Positions 8,134 to 16,960 of a stretch of 64,000 nt of DNA are shown piece after piece. The notes beneath the pieces are model-generated. The model was not told where the DNA came from, made no database searches, and worked only from the letters and a program-made list of their open reading frames with translations. A program made the translations under genes and the position numbers. The DNA is from UBA8914 sp034002905 (lineage in GTDB: Bacteria; Pseudomonadota; Alphaproteobacteria; UBA9219): the NCBI GenBank assembly GCA_034002905.1, contig JAVEZQ010000010.1, positions 3,728-67,727 of the forward strand, written 5' to 3'. How positions within the stretch are numbered: position 1 is the first letter of the stretch; every line of letters begins with the position of its first letter.

Positions 8134-9189
8134 ATGGTTGAAATGAGCGCGGCAGAATTACATACACCGATTCAGACAGACGTTGTTATTGTCGGGGCTG
8201 GTCCTATAGGTCTTTTTGCAGTTTTTGAATTGGGCCTTTACGATATGAAGTGCCATTTGATCGATATCCTCGATCGTGCGGGCGGCCAGTGTGCCGAGCT
8301 TTATCCCGAAAAGCCGATCTATGACATTCCGGCTGTTCCTGTCTGTACGGGTACGGAGCTGGTAGATCGTTTGATGGAACAAATCAAACCCTTTGATCCG
8401 GCTTTTCATTTCGGACAGATGGCCGAGAAAATGGAAAAGACAGCTGACGGGAAGTGGCGCGTGACGACGGATCGCGGGACGATCCTTGAGGCGCCCGTTG
8501 TTGTTTTGGCTGCTGGTGGCGGAAGCTTCGTGCCCAAGAAGATGCCGCTTAAGGGCATCGACGCATATGAGGGCAAGTCCGTCTTCTATGCCGTGCGCCA
8601 GATGGAAGCTTTCCGCGGAAAGAAGATCGTGATCTCCGGGGGTGGTGACTCGGCTTTGGATTGGGCGATCAATCTCCAACCGATTGCCGAACGTGTGACG
8701 CTCATTCATCGTCGTGATGAATTCCGCGCCGCGCCCGACTCTGTCGGCAAGATGCGGGGTCTTGTGTCTGAAGGGGCAATGGATCTGGTTATTGGCAACA
8801 TCACGGCTGTCGATGGTCAGGATGGCCAGATTTCTAGCATTACAATCAAGGAATCTGACAAGGATACCTATGTCATGTCCTGTGATGCTTTGCTGGCTTT
8901 CTACGGATTGACCATGAAACTTGGTCCCGTGGCCGAGTTTGGCGTTACTTTTGAAAACGAGCTGGTGCCCGTCGATACGGCGACGTTCGAGACAAACCTG
9001 CCCGGCGTGTTTGCCATCGGCGATATCAACACTTATCCCGGCAAGATGAAGCTGATTTTATCGGGCTTCCATGAGGCGGCCTTGATGGCAAAGAAGGCGT
9101 TTACCTTTGTGCACCCTGATCGCCGCTATCGCTTCCAATACACAACATCGTCAAGCAATCTGCACGGGAAGCTTGGCAAAGACGAATAA
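8134..9189 (+). CDS. Ferredoxin--NADP(+) reductase, thioredoxin reductase-like (YumC type)
   Basis: A 351-residue flavoprotein exchanging electrons between NADPH and ferredoxin. It has the N-terminal FAD-binding motif VIVGAGPIGLFAVFE (from about residue 18), the RAGGQCAELYPEKPIYD segment typical of this reductase branch, a central NADPH motif ISGGGDSALDWA, and the C-terminal FAD contact GVFAIGDINTYPGK. It lacks the CxxC redox pair of true thioredoxin reductases, which supports the ferredoxin reductase call. An ATG three codons later (MSAAEL) is an alternative start. The next gene is a [2Fe-2S] ferredoxin, so the pair very likely works together. Confidence 0.9.
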   Translation: MVEMSAAELHTPIQTDVVIVGAGPIGLFAVFELGLYDMKCHLIDILDRAGGQCAELYPEKPIYDIPAVPVCTGTELVDRLMEQIKPFDPAFHFGQMAEKMEKTADGKWRVTTDRGTILEAPVVVLAAGGGSFVPKKMPLKGIDAYEGKSVFYAVRQMEAFRGKKIVISGGGDSALDWAINLQPIAERVTLIHRRDEFRAAPDSVGKMRGLVSEGAMDLVIGNITAVDGQDGQISSITIKESDKDTYVMSCDALLAFYGLTMKLGPVAEFGVTFENELVPVDTATFETNLPGVFAIGDINTYPGKMKLILSGFHEAALMAKKAFTFVHPDRRYRFQYTTSSSNLHGKLGKDE

Positions 9190-9218
9190 ACGATAAAGAA
9201 AGAATGAAGAGGAAACCT

Positions 9219-9533
9219 ATGCATATTATCTGTGTCGATATGGAAGGCGTTGAGCATAAGCTTGAAGCAACCGAAGAGTGGAGCGTGATGGAGATCATTC
9301 GCGAGAGCGGTATTAACATGCTGGCCCAGTGCGGCGGCTCTTGCGCCTGTGCGACATGCCATATTTATGTCGATCCCGCATGGAAAGACAAAATCCCTGA
9401 ACCATCCGAAGAAGAGATCGGTATGCTCGATGGCGCTTTTGAGGTGACAGAAGATTCGCGTCTGGCCTGCCAGATTTTCTTTACCAAGGATCTGGATGGC
9501 TTGCGCGTCACTTTAGCTAACGGTTCGGTGTAA
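9219..9533 (+). CDS. [2Fe-2S] ferredoxin, adrenodoxin type
   Basis: A 104-residue electron carrier. The cluster ligands are the cysteines of CGGSCACATC (C-x5-C-x2-C, with one extra Cys inside) and a fourth in SRLACQI near the C-terminal third. GAFEVTEDSRLACQI is the usual adrenodoxin-type signature. The start at 9219 (MHIICVDMEG) is chosen because AGAGG lies just before it; an upstream ATG at 9204 would add five residues. It follows the reductase by 29 bases and abuts the next gene, so the three are probably one operon. Such ferredoxins often serve Fe-S cluster assembly or P450/hydroxylase systems; the partner beyond the reductase is not shown here. Confidence 0.93.
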   Translation: MHIICVDMEGVEHKLEATEEWSVMEIIRESGINMLAQCGGSCACATCHIYVDPAWKDKIPEPSEEEIGMLDGAFEVTEDSRLACQIFFTKDLDGLRVTLANGSV

Positions 9534-9851
9534 ATGCAGATCGAAGAACTCTCCTCGCGCTATGGCGCTTATCTTTCCGAGATGGTCAGGCAGTCTTTGA
9601 CGCTTGAAGAGTTCTCCCGTCTTGAAATCGAAGAGCTTGTTGCTTACTTCGAGTTGATGGCCGAACGCAGCTATGAAGAGTATCGTTCCCGCAAGGATAT
9701 GCTGCCGCCTGAAAATGGACCGCTTTCGTCCAAAGACGAATACCTTCAAATTCTTCGACGCCGTTGGCAACAGGCAGAAGAGATGGCCTATGCCGTGATG
9801 ACGGCAGAAAAGAACTATGCAGATGGCCAGAACAGGGCGATGGAAGCGTAG
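9534..9851 (+). CDS. Uncharacterised small acidic helical protein in ferredoxin operon
   Basis: I do not recognise this 105-residue protein. Its ATG follows the ferredoxin stop codon without a single base between, so translation is probably coupled. The sequence is almost all predicted helix, rich in Glu, Arg, Tyr and Met (LEIEELVAYFELMAERSYEE; RRRWQQAEEMAYAVM), with no signal peptide, no cysteines and no membrane segment. Its position suggests a role linked to the ferredoxin/reductase pair, which is inference from context only. Confidence 0.7.
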   Translation: MQIEELSSRYGAYLSEMVRQSLTLEEFSRLEIEELVAYFELMAERSYEEYRSRKDMLPPENGPLSSKDEYLQILRRRWQQAEEMAYAVMTAEKNYADGQNRAMEA

Positions 9852-9866
9852 GGCTTTAGATCATCA

Positions 9867-10052
9867 TTAAAACTTGAACAAGTTATCGGCGCCGGATCGG
9901 TGAGCTTGTTTGTTATCGATCATCGCTTGCGCACGTTCGATTTCCTGTTCTAGAGAAACAATGTAATGTTTGAGATCCTGAATTGACATGGATTCAAGGT
10001 TTTTGACTTCAGTCTTTGGGCGTGGCGCGTCCAGTTCATCTGGATTGATCAT
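9867..10052 (-). CDS. DUF1192 family protein
   Basis: A 61-residue cytoplasmic protein with the DUF1192 pattern: an acidic start (MINPDELDAPRPK), then MSIQDLKHYIVSLEQEIERA forming a short coiled coil, and the tail HRSGADNLFKF. This family is common in alphaproteobacteria and uncharacterised. The ATG at 10052 is preferred because GGAG stands 9-10 bases before it; the frame is open five codons further (MESKA). Converges with the 105-residue gene. Confidence 0.8.
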   Translation of the reverse strand: MINPDELDAPRPKTEVKNLESMSIQDLKHYIVSLEQEIERAQAMIDNKQAHRSGADNLFKF

Positions 10053-10148
10053 GGCCTTACTCTCCATTATGATGCATTATCCTATCATGGGGTTTCGCCC
10101 CATTCCAACTCCTCTTGTAGGATGGAGTTAACGTTATGAGGTTTGATG

Positions 10149-10373
10149 ATGAAAGTTTTTTCAGTCCTGATTCTGCTTTCCGGTGCGTTGACGCTATCCG
10201 CCTGTGCGGTTTCCGCCGAATATCCCAAGGATCAACGGCCCAGCTATGTGATTACGGGCGCGCCTCTTCCTCCAAGCAAGGCCGCCAAAGAGTCGGCTTC
10301 CTCGGCCCCTGGAAAGGATGGTTGGGACGATATCTGTACGAGTGAGGAAGATTGCACCTGCGGCAGCATGTAA
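10149..10373 (+). CDS. Small lipoprotein
   Basis: A 74-residue protein with a signal peptide and lipobox (MKVFSVLILLSGALTLSAC, with LSAC as cleavage and lipidation site). The mature part is Pro/Ser/Lys-rich and ends in a cysteine-rich tail (DDICTSEEDCTCGSM) with three cysteines that could form a disulfide or bind metal. Starts at 10149 or 10146 are both possible; AGG at 10139-10141 favours 10149. No known family recognised. Confidence 0.65.
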   Translation: MKVFSVLILLSGALTLSACAVSAEYPKDQRPSYVITGAPLPPSKAAKESASSAPGKDGWDDICTSEEDCTCGSM

Positions 10374-10375
10374 GA

Positions 10376-10393
10376 TATTGATATATATCAATA
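10376..10393. repeat. 18-bp perfect AT-rich palindrome
   Basis: TATTGATATATATCAATA begins directly after the lipoprotein stop codon. It is perfectly self-complementary and could be an operator or a weak hairpin. It lies about 200 bases upstream of trcR. Confidence 0.5.
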
Positions 10394-10586
10394 ATATGTA
10401 GAGTATTTTCCGAGTGAAATCCCCAAAGGATACTGCTACACTCCTGCCTCAAGGGATGGCGGCACATTGATGCCTTGCCTCCCATAAGCGATCCAGAACA
10501 ACAAGAGGGCTTTGGATCGTCCGGTTGCTTGGCGTGATCGGATGACGCGAAAGCTTGCTTAATCGAGAAAGAAAAAGGAGACAAAG
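10394..10586 (+). other. Candidate structured leader or small RNA upstream of trcR
   Basis: This non-coding stretch contains three successive inverted repeats: ATGG/CCAT with GGCA/TGCC around 10455-10485, CGATCCA/TGGATCG at about 10489-10519, and TCCG/CGGA at about 10520-10543, followed by AAAAAGGAGAC, the trcR ribosome site. It could be a long structured leader or a separate small RNA. I could not match it to a known RNA family by eye; 6S RNA was considered without enough support. Confidence 0.3.
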
Positions 10587-11294
10587 ATGCCTCTACCCCT
10601 AATGCCCAAGGCAACGGCAGTTTGGTTGATTGAAAATACGGCTCTTACATTTGAGCAGATTGGCATCTTCTGTGGGTTGCATACGTTGGAAGTTAAAGCT
10701 ATTGCCGATGGTGAGGTCGCTTCTGGCATTCCCGGTCTTGATCCCGTTATGAGCAATCAACTGACAGCAGAAGAAATTGCACGTTGCGAAAAAGATCCCC
10801 GTGCACATCTTAAGATATCTAAAACGGATTTGCCGCTTCCAACAGCTCGTGCCAAAGGCCCTCGCTATACGCCAGTGTCCAAGCGCGCAGACAAGCCGGA
10901 TGCGATTGCCTACCTCATTAAAACCTATCCGCAGCTTTTGGATGCGCAGGTTGCCCGTCTGCTTGGCACAACCAAGGACACGATTTCCAAGGTTCGTGAC
11001 AAATCACACTGGAACGCTTCGAATATTAAGCCACGCAATCCCGTTTTGCTGGGCCTGTGCAAGCAAACCGATCTGGACGCCCAGATCAAGCGTGCGGATC
11101 GTCGTGTTGCACGCGAGGAAAAGGCTGCCGGAAAGACGAAACCGATAGTCGATGAGATGCTGGCTGTTCAGGAGTCGGAAGAGATGGTTTCTCCTTTTAA
11201 GGATTTTGACGGTCCAGAGGATAAGAGCAAACCAAGCGTCACCTTCGATTTTGGTGTGTCGGCCTCAAACGACGATCAGCCTGAAGAAGAATAA
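10587..11294 (+). CDS. trcR: DUF1013 cell-cycle transcriptional regulator TrcR
   Basis: A 235-residue protein of the DUF1013 family, restricted to alphaproteobacteria and linked to cell-cycle transcription. It begins MPLPLMPKATAVWLIENTAL and has two helix-turn-helix-like segments: LTFEQIGIFCGLHTLEVKAI (residues about 20-39) and LLDAQVARLLGTTKDTISKV (about 114-133), which suits DNA binding. The C-terminal 60 residues are acidic and disordered. GGAG stands 6-9 bases before the ATG. A strong terminator follows. The family assignment is from memory of the pattern and is fairly sure. Confidence 0.85.
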   Translation: MPLPLMPKATAVWLIENTALTFEQIGIFCGLHTLEVKAIADGEVASGIPGLDPVMSNQLTAEEIARCEKDPRAHLKISKTDLPLPTARAKGPRYTPVSKRADKPDAIAYLIKTYPQLLDAQVARLLGTTKDTISKVRDKSHWNASNIKPRNPVLLGLCKQTDLDAQIKRADRRVAREEKAAGKTKPIVDEMLAVQESEEMVSPFKDFDGPEDKSKPSVTFDFGVSASNDDQPEEE

Positions 11295-11320
11295 GTCGCA
11301 AGGTCGATATGATAAGAAAA

Positions 11321-11348
11321 AGGGAGGCTACAGCCTCCCTTTTTTTTG
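11321..11348 (+). terminator. Rho-independent terminator of trcR
   Basis: AGGGAGGCT, loop ACA, AGCCTCCCT followed by eight T residues. It sits between the convergent trcR and the last gene of the flagellar operon and can serve both strands, since AAAA precedes it. Confidence 0.9.
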
Positions 11349-13001
11349 TTAGATATCTATGCCCATTGGTTGGTTGTTTTGGAATTGCAGCCAATTCTTG
11401 CGCCCCGACTGGAAAAGCAAGTTGCCCGTGAGGCCGATCGCCTCGAAAGTCTTGGCCGTTGTCGCACGTAGATCGTTGCATAGACTGGCGGGAAGTTCAT
11501 TTTCGCTACGGACAACCAGATCAAGTTTTTTTGGCTGTGATAATCCGTCGAGCTGTAAGGCGCCAAGTTGAGACATCGATACAGAAATCACAAAGCGTGT
11601 AAAAGTTTTTTGTGTATCCTGTTTTTGGGGAGAGTGATGTTCGCGGTCGCGGCGGACATAGAGCTTCAGGATGTCGCAGGCCGCGCCATTCATGACGGGG
11701 ATCGACCAGCTTTGCCAAAGATTATTATGCGTATCATTTAGGGTTTTGGGTGCATTCTGTAAGGCTTGTGTAAAGGCTTCACCGATCTTTCTCTTTTGGG
11801 TTAGTTCAAGGCGCGCCATAGTTGAGGGCCCCAGCCATTCTTCAACATTCCCGTTGTATAAGGCTGAAAAGAGAAAAAGAATCGTCGCAGGCATATGCTG
11901 CGTTGGCGTTGGAATTTTGGTTCCTGTGAAACTCTGTGCTGCCAAAGGATCAATCGTGTGTAATGAGGCGGTGAGATCGTGCAGGCTTTGGATAAGTCGT
12001 GCGTCACCTTCATCAAGGAGAGGCAAGGCCGGAAGGGCATAACGATCATCGAGCGGGGCAAGTAACAGTTTGCTGCCAAGCGGGACTTCACCGCGAGCGT
12101 GAAGGACGAAGCTTTGACCATCAACTTTGACTATAAGATGGCCGCTGTGCGTCTTGCCTGTCACATCAGCGAGCAAGGTTCCAGCGGGAAGTTCGTGCGG
12201 AACATCTTGTGTTGGCAGGTAAAGGGTTTTGATTAGGTAAGTGTTACCCGACATTGAGGATGAAGGAATGGCGCGCGCTGGCGGCGCAGAAATTGCTTTC
12301 TCGTTGGAGAGGATTGGATCATCAGGCGTTGGGAAGAAGACAGCCTCGGCATCTGGTTCGACGGTTGGTAATGAAGACGTGCCCTCGGCAATAAGGGCCT
12401 TGGTTGGAGAAGGGTGTCCGACAAGGCGCTGAAGAAATCCCGGTATGTGTGGCTCGGTTTTGGATGCAACAGGGGGTGTTGTGGGATGTCGCTGATCTTG
12501 CTTGATTAGTGCGATGTCCAGATCTTTTGGCAGTGTTCCAAGTTTCACAAAGTCACCTTTGCCGAGCGGTGTTTCTTTGACTGTTTGGGGAAGCGGCGCT
12601 GTTTGCGTGTCTGGTAGCCGTAGCTTGCTTTCGGCCTTCGGGATAAAGACAAGGGCTGACTCGGGGGGCTTGCCGGGCATCAGGATGACATCAAGCTTAA
12701 CTTTCTCGTTGACCGCTGTTTCGAAAAGGCTTTGAAGTTGGTTTAAAAGATCCTGATCCAGCGCTTTCAGTGAGAGCGTTAGTTCTCCCATCATCATCTG
12801 GATTGATAGCTCATTCGCGGCGAAAAGCGCGATGGCTTCGCCATTCAGTGTGATTGGCCGCGTCAGGTTCAAAAGCTGCGCCGCGTCGGGCAGCGTCACA
12901 ACCGGAAGCTGGACCGGAGTCGTGGGTTGTGCGTTGTTTAGGAGCGAAGCCGTCTGAAGCGCCATGGTCGCTGCGTTCAGAGGAAGGGGGCTTGCGCTCA
13001 T
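11349..13001 (-). CDS. fliK: Flagellar hook-length control protein, FliK-like
   Basis: A 550-residue protein at the end of the flagellar run. The first 400 residues are Pro/Ala/Leu-rich and weakly conserved. The C-terminal 100 residues (TRFVISVSMSQLGALQLDGL, KKLDLVVRSENELPASL, TFEAIGLTGNLLFQSG) match the pattern of the Flg_hook domain of FliK, the molecular ruler and substrate-specificity switch of the flagellar export gate. It lies 12 bases after flhG. The domain match plus context makes the call likely; other Flg_hook proteins are the alternative. Confidence 0.7.
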   Translation of the reverse strand: MSASPLPLNAATMALQTASLLNNAQPTTPVQLPVVTLPDAAQLLNLTRPITLNGEAIALFAANELSIQMMMGELTLSLKALDQDLLNQLQSLFETAVNEKVKLDVILMPGKPPESALVFIPKAESKLRLPDTQTAPLPQTVKETPLGKGDFVKLGTLPKDLDIALIKQDQRHPTTPPVASKTEPHIPGFLQRLVGHPSPTKALIAEGTSSLPTVEPDAEAVFFPTPDDPILSNEKAISAPPARAIPSSSMSGNTYLIKTLYLPTQDVPHELPAGTLLADVTGKTHSGHLIVKVDGQSFVLHARGEVPLGSKLLLAPLDDRYALPALPLLDEGDARLIQSLHDLTASLHTIDPLAAQSFTGTKIPTPTQHMPATILFLFSALYNGNVEEWLGPSTMARLELTQKRKIGEAFTQALQNAPKTLNDTHNNLWQSWSIPVMNGAACDILKLYVRRDREHHSPQKQDTQKTFTRFVISVSMSQLGALQLDGLSQPKKLDLVVRSENELPASLCNDLRATTAKTFEAIGLTGNLLFQSGRKNWLQFQNNQPMGIDI

Positions 13002-13013
13002 CGCCCGAACTCC

Positions 13014-13820
13014 CTAGGGCGAGAGGATGGAGAGCGCAATAGACTCGGCATCGGCTGCAGCATCAGCGGTGGGATAACGTACAAGGATGGGTGTCTGGCT
13101 GCGGATGGCATCGCGTACCTTGGGATCGCGGCGGACGATACCCACAAGCGGCGGCCTGTAGGACAAAAAGGACTCGGCGGCTTTGCGAATGGTGTCATAG
13201 GTGCGCTGGCCCTCGGCTGTCGAGGCGGCCATGTTCACGATAATGCGCATATCGGCGCGGGGATTGGCGGCACGCGACAGCTTGATAAAGGCATAGGCGT
13301 CGGTGAGCGATGTCGGCTCGTCTGTCACAACGACATAGGTTATGGCGGCTGGGCCTGCCATTTGTCGAACGGCCCTGTCTACGCCAGCGCCCAGATCGAC
13401 GAAGACATGATCATAGTTGGCAGCCAATGCGATCAGATCGCTACGTAGGGAAGATAGCGTCGTTGCGTTCAGCGTTGCCAAATTGCCGGAGCCTGAACGT
13501 CCCGCTAGAATATCAAATCCTCCTTCCTCATAGCGTGTGATAGCATTGGCCAGAGTGGTTTGGCCCTCGATCACATGGCCCAGATCTTTGTCGGGCGTAA
13601 GGCCTAGCTGGATATCGACATTCGCGAGCCCAAAGTCTCCATCGAACAGCAAGACACGCTTGCCGCGTTTGGCGAGCGCATGGCACAGTGTGACGGACAG
13701 CCACGTTTTGCCAACACCACCCTTGCCGCTCGCAATGGCGATCATGTTTGCACAAGAAAGGACCGTATGTAATGCCGCTATGTTCGCGGGGTTAAGAGGC
13801 AATGGGATGGGATCGGTCAT
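13014..13820 (-). CDS. flhG: Flagellar number regulator FlhG (FleN), MinD-like ATPase
   Basis: A 268-residue ParA/MinD-type ATPase that limits flagellar number with FlhF. It has the deviant Walker A motif KGGVGKTWLS (from about residue 33), the switch region DGDFGLANVDIQLGL and the DILAGRSGSGNLATL segment typical of FleN/FlhG. AAGGA lies before the ATG. It sits directly downstream of flhF (18-base gap), the usual pairing. Confidence 0.92.
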   Translation of the reverse strand: MTDPIPLPLNPANIAALHTVLSCANMIAIASGKGGVGKTWLSVTLCHALAKRGKRVLLFDGDFGLANVDIQLGLTPDKDLGHVIEGQTTLANAITRYEEGGFDILAGRSGSGNLATLNATTLSSLRSDLIALAANYDHVFVDLGAGVDRAVRQMAGPAAITYVVVTDEPTSLTDAYAFIKLSRAANPRADMRIIVNMAASTAEGQRTYDTIRKAAESFLSYRPPLVGIVRRDPKVRDAIRSQTPILVRYPTADAAADAESIALSILSP

Positions 13821-13838
13821 GGCCAGTCCTTTTCACGT

Positions 13839-14819
13839 TTACGTTGTACCCGTCGCTTTGCGCTGGCCTTCCGAAGATTTGGGAAGGATCATTCGCGCGA
13901 GCGAAACGGGGTTAAGGGGATAGGGTTGTTCCGTCACTTTGGACGAAGCGCTGTATTGGCTGAGAGTCAGCTTGCTTTCATAGGCAACACGCAAAAGGCC
14001 TCCCATACGTCGCGTCATATCAAGGCGCGTGAAAAAGAGGTGTGATGCGCCCAAGCCTTGATACTCTTTGACCATATCAAGGGACTCCAGCGCATCCATA
14101 TCGGCGGGCATAATGATGAGAGGCATCGCCTTTGATGTTTTGATAAGGGTGGACAGATTTTGCTTGTCCTGATGATCAAAGGGATTGCATCCGGCGGTAT
14201 CGATGAGAATCAGTGTCCCTTTTTTCTGAATATCGATTGCATCTTGCAGCGCATGGGGATCTTCGATCTCGATCAGATCAATCTCCAGAAGCCGGACAAA
14301 AGCGGCCAGTTGCTCCATCCCGCCTGCGCGCTGTGTGTCCGTGCTGATTACCGCGACAGGCATCTTGGCCAGCGTAGCTTGTGTAGCCAATTTGGCGGTT
14401 GAAAGTGTCTTGCCTGCGCCGGGCGGGCCAATAAGAATAAGGGGCTTCTGAAGCTCGCCGAGCGACAACGGCCCGAAGGAAAGATGCATATCCAGCGCGG
14501 CTCCGAGCGCGAGCAGCGTTTCTTCGCCCGCAAACTGGGTGGCTGTGGCAATGAGCTTTTCACTTAAAAGTGACGGCACCTGATGCGCAAGGCAAGCGCT
14601 GGCGATTTGGTCAATGACTGCAGTATCGGTGTCGTCATTCTGGATCGGTGCGCGAACTTTCTCCGGCGCGGATACGGGATCATCGACTGCGGCCGTGACT
14701 CGCACGCCACCCATTTCGTCGTCACGTGTCGCAACGATAATTGCATTGTCCCCCAGAGTCTCGCGTACTTGACGCATGGCTTCGGTTACATTGGCTCCGT
14801 AGAAGGATTTAAGTCGCAT
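13839..14819 (-). CDS. flhF: Flagellar SRP-type GTPase FlhF
   Basis: A 326-residue GTPase that sets the site of polar flagellar assembly. It begins MRLKSFYGANVTEAMRQVRE (typical FlhF start), followed by a short B region and an NG domain with G1 GPPGAGKTLSTAKLA (near residue 138), the TDTQRAGGMEQLAAF motif and G3 LILIDTAG. The G4 region is reduced (FFTRLDMTRRMGG). It is shorter than many FlhF proteins because the B domain is small. It lies between flhA and flhG. Confidence 0.93.
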   Translation of the reverse strand: MRLKSFYGANVTEAMRQVRETLGDNAIIVATRDDEMGGVRVTAAVDDPVSAPEKVRAPIQNDDTDTAVIDQIASACLAHQVPSLLSEKLIATATQFAGEETLLALGAALDMHLSFGPLSLGELQKPLILIGPPGAGKTLSTAKLATQATLAKMPVAVISTDTQRAGGMEQLAAFVRLLEIDLIEIEDPHALQDAIDIQKKGTLILIDTAGCNPFDHQDKQNLSTLIKTSKAMPLIIMPADMDALESLDMVKEYQGLGASHLFFTRLDMTRRMGGLLRVAYESKLTLSQYSASSKVTEQPYPLNPVSLARMILPKSSEGQRKATGTT

Positions 14820-14833
14820 TCAAATCGATCCTG

Positions 14834-16951
14834 TTAAATCTGCCCTAAGGTCTTGATCTTCGCCTTGGCGTAGATCTCGTTTTGCGAGAGTACGACGGTC
14901 GAAGGCCTAAACCTTTCGATGATAGAGCGAACATAGGGCCTTATGACCGGGCTTGTCAAAAGGGCAGGGGATTCGCCCATCATAGCCTGTTTATCATAGG
15001 CTTTGCGCACAGAATCAATAAACTGATGCAGTTTGGTGGGCGGCATGGCCAGACGTTTTTCTTCACCGTCCCCCAGAAGTGATTCGGCAAAGGCTTGTTC
15101 CCATTCCGGCGAGAGGGTGAGCAAAGGGATATAGCCCATCTCGTTCATGTTTGCGTTCGAGATTTGACGTGAAAGGCGTGAACGGACATGTTCGGAGATC
15201 ATGGCCAAACTGCGCGTAATACCTGCAGCTTCGGCGATACCTTCGAGAATAGAAGGTAGGTCACGGATCGAAACGCGCTCAGCCAATAGATTTTGCAAAA
15301 CACGTTGCAAGCCGCTGAGCGTGACCTGCGACGGGATGACGTCAGCAACAAGCTTCTGTTGATCACGGTTTAATTCATCCAAAAGCTTTTGCGTTTCGGC
15401 ATAGGACAGAAGCTCGGACATATTGTCTTTGATGATCTCGGTCAGGTGCGTCGTGATCACGGTCGGTGGGTCAACAACTGTATATCCTTTAAAGAGCGCT
15501 TCTTCGCGGTGCGTCGTATCCACCCACATGGCGGGCAACCCGAATGTTGGCTCTAATGTTGCTTCACCGGGCAGGGTGATTTGCTGTCCCTTGGGGTCCA
15601 TGACGAGTAACATGCCCGGACGAAGCTCGCCACGGCCCGCTTCAATTTCCTTGATGCGCAGAACATAAGCATTGGGCGGAAGCTGCAAATTGTCCTGAAT
15701 GCGCACGGATGGCATAATAAAGCCCATATCGCCTGCCAATTGGCGACGCAGGCCTTTGATTTGATCGGTCAGTCGCTGGCCCGCTTCGCTGTTGATTAAC
15801 GCGAGCAAAGCATAACCAAGTTCAAGCCTTATCAGGTCGATGGAAAGGGCGCGGCCAATCGGGTCTTCGGTAACAGGGGCGGGTGCCGCAGCCGCTGCAG
15901 CTTGGGCTGCCGCCGCTTTGGTGCGTGCTTTGCCAAGCTGCCCTGCGGCATAGGCCCCAAAGCCTGTGATCGCGCCCAGAAAGGCAAAGGGTAAAAAGGG
16001 CATGCCCGGCACGATCGCCAGCATTCCCATCAAGCCGGAGGATAAGCCAAGAGCCATCGGATAGCCGCTTAGCTGTCCAAAAAGGGCTTTATCGGTTGAA
16101 CCAGACGTTGTCGATTTTGAAACGAGAAGACCCGCCGCAACAGAGACAAGCAAAGCCGGAACCTGTGTAACCAGACCATCGCCAATCGTAAGGCGAACAT
16201 AACTGTCTGCGGCCTCAAGCATAGGCATATCGTGGCGGAAGGCACCGATCGTGATGCCGCCGATGGCATTGATAAAGGTGATAACCAAACCAGCAACGGC
16301 ATCGCCTCGGACAAACTTAGCCGCACCGTCCATGGAACCAAAAAAGCCTGCTTCATCTTCCAGTTCTTTACGACGGGCGCGGGCCGCGTCTTCGTCGATA
16401 AGACCTGATGACAAGTCAGCATCAATGGCCATTTGTTTGCCGGGCATAGCATCCAAGGTAAAACGTGCCGCGACTTCGGCAATACGGCCAGAACCTTTTG
16501 TGATCACGACAAAATTGACGATGGTCAAAATGGCAAAAACGATGATCCCGATGATGAAGTCTCCCCCCATAACAAGATCAGCAAAAGCGCCAACAACGTT
16601 GCCAGCGGCATCTCTGCCTTCGTTGCCCTTGGTTAGAACAAGGCGTGTCGTACTGAGGTTAAGAGAGAGGCGTAAAAGGGTCGAAATCAATAAGACGGTC
16701 GGAAAAGCGCTGAAATCGAGGGGCTTGCTGATAAAAAGCACGGTCATCAAGATCAAGACAGAAAATGTAATCGAAATCGAAAGACCGATATCGACGACAA
16801 AGGGCGGAATCGGCAGAACAAGGACGGTCAAAATGGCCATCAAGCCAACAGCAAGCCAAATTTCGCCACGTCTGAATATTTTATTCAGGAGGTCAACACC
16901 GTTACCCTCTGCGTTTCCTGCCGTTGTTGCTGAAGCTGCCGTATCGTTCAT
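14834..16951 (-). CDS. flhA: Flagellar export gate protein FlhA
   Basis: A 705-residue inner-membrane protein of the flagellar type III secretion gate. The N-terminal half holds about eight membrane segments with the FHIPEP-type conserved loop (KGSGRIAEVAARFTLDAMPG followed by KQMAIDADLSSGLID). The C-terminal half is the cytosolic export platform (PSVRIQDNLQLPPNAYVLRI, YTVVDPPTVITTHLTEII). Length is normal. It follows flbD with a 9-base gap. Confidence 0.98.
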   Translation of the reverse strand: MNDTAASATTAGNAEGNGVDLLNKIFRRGEIWLAVGLMAILTVLVLPIPPFVVDIGLSISITFSVLILMTVLFISKPLDFSAFPTVLLISTLLRLSLNLSTTRLVLTKGNEGRDAAGNVVGAFADLVMGGDFIIGIIVFAILTIVNFVVITKGSGRIAEVAARFTLDAMPGKQMAIDADLSSGLIDEDAARARRKELEDEAGFFGSMDGAAKFVRGDAVAGLVITFINAIGGITIGAFRHDMPMLEAADSYVRLTIGDGLVTQVPALLVSVAAGLLVSKSTTSGSTDKALFGQLSGYPMALGLSSGLMGMLAIVPGMPFLPFAFLGAITGFGAYAAGQLGKARTKAAAAQAAAAAAPAPVTEDPIGRALSIDLIRLELGYALLALINSEAGQRLTDQIKGLRRQLAGDMGFIMPSVRIQDNLQLPPNAYVLRIKEIEAGRGELRPGMLLVMDPKGQQITLPGEATLEPTFGLPAMWVDTTHREEALFKGYTVVDPPTVITTHLTEIIKDNMSELLSYAETQKLLDELNRDQQKLVADVIPSQVTLSGLQRVLQNLLAERVSIRDLPSILEGIAEAAGITRSLAMISEHVRSRLSRQISNANMNEMGYIPLLTLSPEWEQAFAESLLGDGEEKRLAMPPTKLHQFIDSVRKAYDKQAMMGESPALLTSPVIRPYVRSIIERFRPSTVVLSQNEIYAKAKIKTLGQI

Positions 16952-16960
16952 TTACCGGAC

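Noticed and set aside
10394..10586. 6S RNA gene
   Set aside because: Several hairpins are present, but the closed stem with a large central bulge typical of 6S could not be drawn; kept only as an unassigned structured region.
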